Shown here: positions 24,341 through 30,773 of the stretch, piece after piece
Position numbering within the stretch: position 1 is the first letter of the stretch
Layout: each line of letters opens with the position of its first letter
Origin: Taklimakanibacter sp021828105
Lineage (GTDB): Bacteria; Pseudomonadota; Alphaproteobacteria; Rhizobiales; Aestuariivirgaceae
DNA length: 64,000 nucleotides
Assembly (NCBI GenBank): GCA_021828105.1
Contig: JAKATG010000032.1
Coordinates: forward strand, 1-64,000
Direction of reading: 5' to 3'
Notes under the pieces: generated by a model
Told to the model about the DNA's origin: nothing
What the model saw: only the letters and a program-made list of their open reading frames with translations
Databases searched by the model: none
Made by a program: the position numbers and the translations under genes

Positions 24341-25170
24341 ACCGCACACATGCGATAGCGCCGCCCTTGCGCGACTACACAGCCCGCCATGTGCTGCTCG
24401 CCGTCGAAGGCGGCATCGCCCATATCACGCTCAACCGGCCTGAGAAAAAGAATCCGCTCACTTTCGACTCCTATGACGAGCTCACGGCGATCTTTTCGGC
24501 GGCGCGCAAGGACGACGGCGTCCATGCTTTCGTGATCTCGGGCTCAGGCGGCAATTTCAGCTCCGGCGGCGATGTCTTCGAGATCATCGGGCCCCTGACC
24601 CAGATGAATGTGCCGCAATTGCTGCGCTTCACCGAGATGACCGGCGATCTCGTCAAGACGATGCGCGCCTGTCCCCAGCCGATCATTGCCGCAATCGACG
24701 GCATTTGCGCCGGCGCCGGCGCCATCATCGCCATGGCGTCCGACATCAGGCTCGGCACCGCTGAGGCGAAGGTGGCCTTCCTGTTCAACCGTGTCGGGTT
24801 AGCCGGCTGCGACATGGGCGCTTGCGCCATGCTGCCGCGTCTCATCGGCCAGGGCCGCGCCTCGGAACTGCTCTATACCGGCCGGTCCCTCGGCGGCGCC
24901 GAGGCCGAGCGCTGGGGCTTCTTCAACCGGCTCGTCGAGCCTTCGGCCATTCTCGAAGAGGCGCTGAGGCTCGCGGGCCAGATCGTCCAGGGCCCGACCT
25001 TCGCCAATGGCATGACCAAGCGCATGCTGCAGGCCGAATGGGCAATGAGTATCGACGATGCGGTGGAGGCGGAAGCCATTGCCCAGGCGCTGTGCATGAA
25101 GACCGAGGATTTCAAGCGCGCCTATGAGGCATTCGCGCAAAAGCAGAAACCGGTCTTCAAGGGCGATTGA
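24337..25170 (+). CDS. Enoyl-CoA hydratase/isomerase family protein
   Basis: A 277-residue crotonase-fold enzyme. Oxyanion-hole segment GGNFSSGGDVFEIIGP near residue 68 and CAGAGAIIAMASDIRLGTAEA near 125; RVGLAGCDMGACAMLPRLIG near 150 replaces the usual ExxxG-P-xGG block, with Cys/Asp where hydratases commonly have a catalytic Glu/Gly. It overlaps the MarR gene by four bases (ATGA). The unusual active-site stretch hints at a specialised hydratase, isomerase or ring hydrolase rather than a plain crotonase. Confidence 0.86.
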   Translation: MNRTHAIAPPLRDYTARHVLLAVEGGIAHITLNRPEKKNPLTFDSYDELTAIFSAARKDDGVHAFVISGSGGNFSSGGDVFEIIGPLTQMNVPQLLRFTEMTGDLVKTMRACPQPIIAAIDGICAGAGAIIAMASDIRLGTAEAKVAFLFNRVGLAGCDMGACAMLPRLIGQGRASELLYTGRSLGGAEAERWGFFNRLVEPSAILEEALRLAGQIVQGPTFANGMTKRMLQAEWAMSIDDAVEAEAIAQALCMKTEDFKRAYEAFAQKQKPVFKGD

Positions 25171-25173
25171 GCG

Positions 25174-26343
25174 ATGGCCGATCAAAGCTTCCTCACCTGG
25201 CCGTTCTTCGAAAAGCGGCATCGCGACCTCAGAAGCGAAATGGAGGATTTCGCCAAAAGCGTCGTCCCGCCGCTCATCGACCACCACGATCCGGATGCCT
25301 CCTGCCGCAAGCTGGTCAAGGCGCTCGGCAAGAGCGGCGTCTTGCGCCATGCGGTGACGGCACCCCATGGCGGGCTATCGGAAAAGTTCGACGTGCGCTC
25401 GCTCTGCCTCATTCGCGAGACATTGAGCTACGCCGACGGACTGGCCGATTTCGCTTTCGCCATGCAGGGCTTGGGCACCGGTCCCGTCACTTTGTTCGGC
25501 ACCGAGGAGCAGAAGCGCCAGTGGCTTCCGCCCATCGCCGAGGGCAAGGCGATCTCGGCCTTCGCTCTGTCTGAGCCGGAAGCAGGCTCCGATGTCGCAG
25601 CGCTTGCCTGCAGCGCCAGGCCGGACGGCAATGACCATGTCGTTATCGAGGGCGAGAAGACCTGGATATCCAATGGCGGCATCGCCGATCGCTATGTCGT
25701 CTTCTGCCGCACCGGCGAGGCGCCGGGCGCCCGTGGCCTCTCGGCTTTCATGGTCGAAGCCGGCACGCCCGGCCTCACCATCGCCGAACGGCTCGAGACC
25801 ATCTCGCCTCACCCCTTGGCAAGGCTTCGCTTCGAGAATTGTCGCGTGCCCATTGCCAACCGCATCGGCCAGGGCGGCGAAGGTTTCAAGATCGCCATGG
25901 CGACGCTCGACATCTTCCGTTCGAGCGTCGGCGCCGCCGCTCTGGGCTTCGCCCGCCGCGCCCTCGATGAAGCCCTCGCCCATGTGACGAGCCGGCGCAT
26001 GATGGGCGGCGTGCTCGCCGACCTGCAGATTGTGCAGGGCCAGCTTGCCGATATGGCGCTCGATGTCGATCAATCCGCCTTGATGGTCTATCGCGCCGCC
26101 TGGACCAAGGATCAGGGGGCGGAGCGCATCACGCGTGAGGCCGCCATGGCGAAATATACCGCGACCGAGGCGGCGCAGCGCGTGATCGACACGGCGGTGC
26201 AGCTTTTCGGCGGGCTCGGCGTCAAGAGCGGCTTGCGGCCCGAACAGCTCTATCGCGAGATCCGCGCCTTACGCATCTATGAAGGCGCGAGCGCCGTGCA
26301 GAAGGTCATCATCGCCCGCTCGCTTCTTTCCGGCAAAGCCTGA
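25174..26343 (+). CDS. Acyl-CoA dehydrogenase family protein
   Basis: A 389-residue flavoprotein. N-terminal helical domain, FAD segment FALSEPEAGSDVAAL near residue 128, WISNGGIADRYVVF near 160, and the C-terminal LRIYEGASAVQKVIIARSLL block with the likely catalytic Glu in YEGAS. It lies three bases after the hydratase. In a 2-aminobenzoyl-CoA route it would introduce a double bond into an alicyclic or opened-chain CoA ester. Confidence 0.9.
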   Translation: MADQSFLTWPFFEKRHRDLRSEMEDFAKSVVPPLIDHHDPDASCRKLVKALGKSGVLRHAVTAPHGGLSEKFDVRSLCLIRETLSYADGLADFAFAMQGLGTGPVTLFGTEEQKRQWLPPIAEGKAISAFALSEPEAGSDVAALACSARPDGNDHVVIEGEKTWISNGGIADRYVVFCRTGEAPGARGLSAFMVEAGTPGLTIAERLETISPHPLARLRFENCRVPIANRIGQGGEGFKIAMATLDIFRSSVGAAALGFARRALDEALAHVTSRRMMGGVLADLQIVQGQLADMALDVDQSALMVYRAAWTKDQGAERITREAAMAKYTATEAAQRVIDTAVQLFGGLGVKSGLRPEQLYREIRALRIYEGASAVQKVIIARSLLSGKA

Positions 26344-26347
26344 GATC

Positions 26348-28429
26348 ATGACGACATCCCCCGTAACGCTCACGCGTGAAGACGGCATCGCCGTCATCAC
26401 CATCGACAACCCGCCGGTGAATGCCCTTTCGCAAGCCGTGCGGCAGGGACTCTTCGACGCCGTTCAGGCGATTGCCGCCGATGCCGCGATCAAGGGCGTC
26501 GTCCTCGCCTGCGCCGGCAAGACTTTCGTCGCCGGCGCCGATATCCGTGAATTCGGCAAGCCGCCGGTGCCGCCGATGTTGCGTGACGTGATCGCCGGCC
26601 TCGAAGCCCTCGACCGGCCGGTCGTCGCCGCCATCCAGGGCACGGCCTTGGGCGGCGGATTTGAACTGGCGCTCGGCTGTCATCATCGCGTGATGGACGC
26701 GCGCGCCTTTGTCGGCCTGCCGGAAGTGACGCTCGGCATTATTCCGGGCGCCGGCGGAACCCAGCGCTTGCCGCGCCTCATCGGCATGGCGGCCGCCATC
26801 GACATGATCACGTCCGGCCGGCGCGTCGATGCGGCGGAAGCATTGAAGCTCGGCATCGCCGATGCCGTCGCCGAGAATGACCTTCTGTCAGAAGCCAAAG
26901 CAAAATTGGCTTTGCCCGCTTCACGTCTCTCCAAGCGCACGCCGCCGGCAACATCACCCGAGGTCTTCGCGCAGGCGCGCAAGCAGATTGCCGCCAGGTC
27001 GCGCGGACAGATCAGCCCCTTGCGCGCGCTCGATCTTTTGGAAGAAACAGCCACGGCGAGCTTCGATGCCGGCATGGCGCGCGAGGCCGAGGTCTTCGTG
27101 GGCTTGCGCAATTCGGACCAGGCCCAGGCACTGCGCTATGCCTTCTTCGCCGAGCGCGAGATCGCGAAAATCCCCGAGGCCGACGCCAAGCCCATGACCG
27201 TTGCGCAACTGGGTGTCGTCGGCGGCGGGCTGATGGGCACCGGCATCGCCGCCGCAGCCCTTCTCGCCGGATTGCCGGTCACGCTGGTCGAGCGCGATCA
27301 GGCCTCGGCCGATCTCGCCAGGGAACGAGCCCTGGGCTTGCTCAAGGCCTCGGTCGAGCGCGGCAAGCTCAAAGCGTCCGACTATGATGCCATCGCGGCG
27401 GGCCGGCTCCGCACCACCGCCGCCTATGCCGATCTCGCCTCCGCCGATCTGGTGATCGAAGCGGCTTTCGAGGACTTAGGCGTCAAGCAGGCGATTTTCC
27501 GCGAGCTCGACAAGGCCGCGAAGCCGGAGGCGATCCTCGCCAGCAACACATCCTATCTCGATGTCGGCGCGATCGCCGAGGCGACAAGGCGGCCGGGGAA
27601 AGTCATCGGCCTGCATTTCTTCTCGCCCGCCCATATCATGAAATTGCTGGAAGTGGTCGTGCCTGAAGGTGCTACGCCTGAGACCGTGGCGACGGGCTTC
27701 GCGCTTGGTCGCAAGCTCGGCAAGATCGCGGTCAGGGCGCAAGTCTGCGACGGCTTCATCGGCAACCGCATCCTCTCGGCCTATCGCAAGCAGGCCGAAT
27801 ATCTGATGGAGGACGGCGCGGCGCCGGCGGAGATCGATAAGGCTTTCCGAAATTTCGGCCTGCCCATGGGCGTGTTCGAGATGCAGGACATGGCAGGGCT
27901 CGACATCGTCTGGGCCAATCGCAAGGCGCTCAGCGTCAGGCGCGATCCCCGGGAGCGCTATGTCCGCATCGTCGATCTCATTTGCGAGCGCGGCCGCTTC
28001 GGCCGCAAGACCGGCAGCGGCTATTATAACTATGCGAACACGCCTCCCACGCCGGACGAAGAAACCCTCGCCATCATCGCCGAGGAGCGTCGACGCAAAG
28101 GCATATCACCGCGCAAATTCACCGCCGATGAGATCATGGACCGCATCCTGCTGGCCATGATCAATGAAGGGGCGCGCATCCTCGATGGGGGCATCGCGCT
28201 GCGTGCGAGCGACATCGATGTGGTCATGGTCAACGGCTATGGCTTCCCGCGCTGGCGCGGCGGGCCGATGTTCATGGCCGACGAGATGGGCATGGCTGAG
28301 GTCCTGCGCCGCATCGAAGCTTACGTAAAGGACGATGCTTATTTCTGGAAGCCTTCCGCTCTGCTCAAGCGTCTTGCGCAAACTGGCGATGGTTTTCGCA
28401 GCACAGCGATCCGCTTGACCGCGAATTAG
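26348..28429 (+). CDS. Fused enoyl-CoA hydratase / 3-hydroxyacyl-CoA dehydrogenase
   Basis: A 693-residue two-domain enzyme of the FadB/FadJ kind. Crotonase domain, residues 1-200, with GTALGGGFELALGCHHRV and LPEVTLGIIPGAGGTQRLP carrying both expected Glu residues. The NAD-binding dehydrogenase domain starts near residue 285 with VVGGGLMGTGIA; catalytic His lies in LHFFSPAHIMKLLEVV near 430. Start chosen at 26348 (MTTSPVTLTRED), just after the acyl-CoA dehydrogenase stop. Last gene of the SDR operon; together with the thiolase at 50.4 kb it would complete beta-oxidation of the opened ring. Confidence 0.9.
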   Translation: MTTSPVTLTREDGIAVITIDNPPVNALSQAVRQGLFDAVQAIAADAAIKGVVLACAGKTFVAGADIREFGKPPVPPMLRDVIAGLEALDRPVVAAIQGTALGGGFELALGCHHRVMDARAFVGLPEVTLGIIPGAGGTQRLPRLIGMAAAIDMITSGRRVDAAEALKLGIADAVAENDLLSEAKAKLALPASRLSKRTPPATSPEVFAQARKQIAARSRGQISPLRALDLLEETATASFDAGMAREAEVFVGLRNSDQAQALRYAFFAEREIAKIPEADAKPMTVAQLGVVGGGLMGTGIAAAALLAGLPVTLVERDQASADLARERALGLLKASVERGKLKASDYDAIAAGRLRTTAAYADLASADLVIEAAFEDLGVKQAIFRELDKAAKPEAILASNTSYLDVGAIAEATRRPGKVIGLHFFSPAHIMKLLEVVVPEGATPETVATGFALGRKLGKIAVRAQVCDGFIGNRILSAYRKQAEYLMEDGAAPAEIDKAFRNFGLPMGVFEMQDMAGLDIVWANRKALSVRRDPRERYVRIVDLICERGRFGRKTGSGYYNYANTPPTPDEETLAIIAEERRRKGISPRKFTADEIMDRILLAMINEGARILDGGIALRASDIDVVMVNGYGFPRWRGGPMFMADEMGMAEVLRRIEAYVKDDAYFWKPSALLKRLAQTGDGFRSTAIRLTAN

Positions 28430-28454
28430 ATGTGTTCCTGGCCACCTGATTGTG

Positions 28455-28470
28455 CGATAGTGCGCTATCG
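28455..28470 (+). terminator. Small hairpin after the beta-oxidation operon
   Basis: CGATAG (28455-28460) and CTATCG (28465-28470) flank TGCG, 26 bp behind the fused-dehydrogenase stop. There is no T-tract. Weak candidate for an operon end. Confidence 0.35.
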
Positions 28471-28535
28471 TCAGAATCATGCATTCGACGACTGAGAGCA
28501 GACTTCGCTCCCGCTATGCAGAAGGAGCGGAGAGA

Positions 28536-28739
28536 ATGGTAAGCCGCACGGCCAGGGAATCCAAAGCGCAGTCAACCCATGTTGCGGCGATGCGGATCAT
28601 CGAAGCCGAAAAGGCGCAGCAGCAACTGAAAACTGCTCGCTTGCGCAAATTGCGACTGGCGCGGCAGGGGGAAGCCGATAAGAAGGACAGATCACCAGAA
28701 GCAGGCACTGCCTTGAGCGGCGGGGCCGTCCGAGATTGA
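28536..28739 (+). CDS. Small basic hypothetical protein
   Basis: A 67-residue, Lys/Arg/Ala-rich, probably helical protein (MVSRTARESKAQSTHVAAMR, then ARLRKLRLARQGEADKK). AAGGAGCGGAGAGA stands directly ahead of ATG 28536, which is why I prefer it over the longer frame from 28479. Similar small basic proteins are common in rhizobia near cold-shock genes, from memory; function unknown. Confidence 0.55.
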   Translation: MVSRTARESKAQSTHVAAMRIIEAEKAQQQLKTARLRKLRLARQGEADKKDRSPEAGTALSGGAVRD

Positions 28740-28775
28740 TGGCGCCTCTCGGAATCTCTTAGGATTGGAACAAGA

Positions 28776-28997
28776 ATGATTGAACCTGTCACGAAGGATA
28801 TAGGGCGCGAGGTGCTTTACACGGGCACGCGGGGACGCGATCGAACCGCCAAAGTAGGTGTGATCACCAGCTTCGATCTGCATTGCGTCTATGTGCGCTA
28901 TGGCCAGCACACCACATCCGAGGGCAATCGTCGTCAGGATCTCGAATGGGTCGAGACACAACCAAACTGGACCGCGCCACGAATTAGTGCCGCCTGA
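28776..28997 (+). CDS. Small conserved-type hypothetical protein
   Basis: A 73-residue soluble protein: DIGREVLYTGTRGRDRTAKV, then GVITSFDLHCVYVRYGQHT and QDLEWVE. The alternating beta-strand pattern and the VITSF...VYVRYG motif resemble small SH3-like rhizobial hypotheticals of unknown function. The start follows GGAACAAGA. It lies among other small genes on the plus strand. Confidence 0.6.
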   Translation: MIEPVTKDIGREVLYTGTRGRDRTAKVGVITSFDLHCVYVRYGQHTTSEGNRRQDLEWVETQPNWTAPRISAA

Positions 28998-29189
28998 CAA
29001 TTATTTGTGCTTGCACATCTGGGTGAAAGCGCCCATATGGGGTGCTTCGAGTTTCGGCCGCATTGATTATCGGTCGCGCGCAGAGGGCAAAAGCCCGGCG
29101 CCAACTGACGACCTCTCTCCTGAACATCGATCGTTTAAGCGGACGCGATGATGCGTTCCCGCGACGCCTGTCTTATGAAAGGTACAATC

Positions 29190-29402
29190 ATGCAGGTAGG
29201 AACTGTTAAGTTCTTCAATACTCAGAAAGGCTTCGGCTTCATTCAGCCCGAAGACGGAAGCAAGGACGTTTTCGTCCATATCAGCGCCGTCGAGCGGTCC
29301 AATATGGGCACGCTCAGCGAAGGCCAAACGGTTCGCTTCGAGCTGGTCACCGACCGCCGAACGGGCAAGACCTCCGCCGGCAATCTGGAAAGAGCGGCTT
29401 AG
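29190..29402 (+). CDS. cspA: Cold-shock protein
   Basis: A 70-residue single cold-shock domain with both RNA-binding motifs, GFGFIQ (RNP1 type) and VFVHIS (RNP2 type), in MQVGTVKFFNTQKGFGFIQP. It binds single-stranded nucleic acid and acts as an RNA chaperone. The start at 29190 gives the canonical length; an in-frame ATG 15 bases upstream exists. The TAG stop overlaps the first bases of a dispersed palindromic repeat, which then doubles as the transcript end. The 192-bp leader from 28998 may be a structured 5' UTR. Confidence 0.93.
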   Translation: MQVGTVKFFNTQKGFGFIQPEDGSKDVFVHISAVERSNMGTLSEGQTVRFELVTDRRTGKTSAGNLERAA

Positions 29403-29460
29403 AGCATCGGCCCGAAAAGTGTGCACGGTTTTCGGATAAGCCGATGCGCAAAACGCTCTA
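29402..29460. repeat. Dispersed palindromic repeat (GAGCATCGG family), copy 2
   Basis: GAGCATCGGCCCGAAAAGTG, a short centre, then GGTTTTCGGATAAGCCGATGCGC, ending AACGCTCT. It is the same element as at 11661-11710, in the same orientation. The outer arms AGAGC(G)/GCTCT and inner CATCGGC/GCCGATG pair. It immediately follows cspA. Confidence 0.75.
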
Positions 29461-29554
29461 ACGCTGCTGTTGGCAGGGCAGACCGCGGATGTACCGGCTG
29501 TTCTGCCACTTGCTTCCTTGGTGATTTGATGGGGCTCGAGCCCGAGAGGTGCGC

Positions 29555-29869
29555 ATGCAGGTGTTCGTACGCGACAACAATGTCGACCAGGCGCTCAGGA
29601 TCCTGAAGAAGAAAATGCAGCGCGAGGGTCTCTTCCGCGAGATCAAGAAGCGTGCTGCCTATGAGAAGCCGTCCGAGCGGAAGTCGCGCGAGAAAGCCGA
29701 GGCGATACGACGGATAAGAAAGCTGGCGCGCAAGAAAGCCCAGCGTGAAGGGTTGCTGCCGGCGCCCAAGCCGAAAGAGAAGCCGGCACGGCCGCGCGAC
29801 ATCTTCCGTTCACCGCAACCCGCCAAAACTGCCGCGGCCCCAGGCACACCGCCCGAGGCGGCGACCTGA
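29555..29869 (+). CDS. rpsU: 30S ribosomal protein S21
   Basis: A 104-residue S21. The conserved part is residues 1-65: MQVFVRDNNVDQALRILKKK, EGLFREIKKRAAYEKPSERK. Beyond that it carries a Lys/Pro/Ala-rich tail (PAPKPKEKPARPRDIFRSPQ) of about 35 residues, longer than the 70-80 residues usual for the family. Tails of this kind occur in alphaproteobacterial S21 paralogues. GAGAGG precedes the start. Confidence 0.92.
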   Translation: MQVFVRDNNVDQALRILKKKMQREGLFREIKKRAAYEKPSERKSREKAEAIRRIRKLARKKAQREGLLPAPKPKEKPARPRDIFRSPQPAKTAAAPGTPPEAAT

Positions 29870-30106
29870 TCTGCGCCACGGCCCCGTTGGGTCGATCTCG
29901 TGCGCTCACACTCCTCGCGCCGGGCGAAATTCCAACGGACCATGCGCGAGGCGCTCCACACCAATCATTCGATGCGTCGGGTCTTGCCGGATCGAAGCCG
30001 ATCTGCGCTTCCCGCAGAAACGCCTATCTGAGCAGTTCATCGGGAACCATGTTTCCCTCGCTATCCGGTCTCGGCTCCAGAGCACCAATTTAGAGAGGAA
30101 CGACGT

Positions 30107-30271
30107 TTGGCACCGCTACCCAACTACAGGCAAAACCGGATGGACCGGACACGCGCCAAGAACAGAAAGGCGCAGGAAAAGCAGGCGCGCCGCGATGAGC
30201 GGCGCAAATCGCATCAGGCCGAAGAAGAAAAGCCGGACGCCAGCGAGAAAACGGCGAAGGAGCCGGAATAA
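30107..30271 (+). CDS. Small charged protein with TTG start
   Basis: A 54-residue protein, LAPLPNYRQNRMDRTRAKNR then KAQEKQARRDERRK and an acidic end. AGAGAGGAA lies eight bases ahead of the TTG at 30107; the only ATG (30140) has no site. NYRQ-R-DRTRAK is a pattern I associate with short rhizobial proteins. Its TAA overlaps the ATG of the next gene (TAATG), so the two are coupled. The 237 bp from 29870 to 30106 hold nothing recognisable. Confidence 0.55.
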   Translation: MAPLPNYRQNRMDRTRAKNRKAQEKQARRDERRKSHQAEEEKPDASEKTAKEPE

Positions 30272-30498
30272 TGGGAAAGCGAAGAACGCGTGTCACGAAC
30301 GACTTCATACTGTTCGACATAGTCTATGAGGACGGCACCAGGTCGTCTCGGCGCAAGATACCCGCTGCGCATGTCGGGGGATTTGACGGCGACAAGGCCG
30401 TTGGTGCGCTGATCGAAGAGCAGGATCGCAAGATTGCCGAGATGTCCGGTGTGAGGCGCGGTCCGGTCAAATCCTTCGTCAGATCGCCCGGCCAGTGA
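30271..30498 (+). CDS. Small conserved-type hypothetical protein
   Basis: A 75-residue protein beginning MGKRRTRVTNDFILFDIVYE, then DGTRSSRRKIPAAHVGGFDG and ALIEEQDRKIAEMSG. Codon use and overlap with the preceding gene support it as real. I recognise it as a recurring rhizobial hypothetical without known function. Possibly nucleic-acid or ribosome associated given the basic N-terminus and the cspA/rpsU context; that is only inference. Confidence 0.65.
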   Translation: MGKRRTRVTNDFILFDIVYEDGTRSSRRKIPAAHVGGFDGDKAVGALIEEQDRKIAEMSGVRRGPVKSFVRSPGQ

Positions 30499-30530
30499 TT
30501 CTACGAGATTTGCCCAGGAAGGGACATGAC

Positions 30531-30725
30531 ATGTATGATGTATATCGGCACGCCGTGCGGAAGCAATTCCACCTGACGGTGCTTCAGGGTACCGAACTGC
30601 CGGAAAAGGCATCTGGTGCAATGTGGCTGCTGCTTGCCAATCGCAAGCTGGTCCCAAAGATTGTCCGTGATGAGATCGGCCGGGCGGGCTACTGCGTCAC
30701 CAGACCGAAGCGACGGATGGGATAA
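30531..30725 (+). CDS. Small hypothetical protein
   Basis: A 64-residue protein (MYDVYRHAVRKQFHLTVLQG ... VRDEIGRAGYCVTRPKRRMG). AGGAAGGGACATGAC gives a strong ribosome site for ATG 30531; the longer frame from 30495 overlaps the previous gene and lacks one. Unknown function. Convergent with the dehydrogenase at 30774. Confidence 0.55.
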   Translation: MYDVYRHAVRKQFHLTVLQGTELPEKASGAMWLLLANRKLVPKIVRDEIGRAGYCVTRPKRRMG

Positions 30726-30773
30726 TCCGGAAGATCGCAATCTGGATCCATAACCTCGGGGCCTCATCGCGCT

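Noticed and set aside
28998..29189. RNA thermometer or riboswitch ahead of cspA
   Set aside because: A structured leader is plausible for a cold-shock gene, but I could not identify a defined element by eye.
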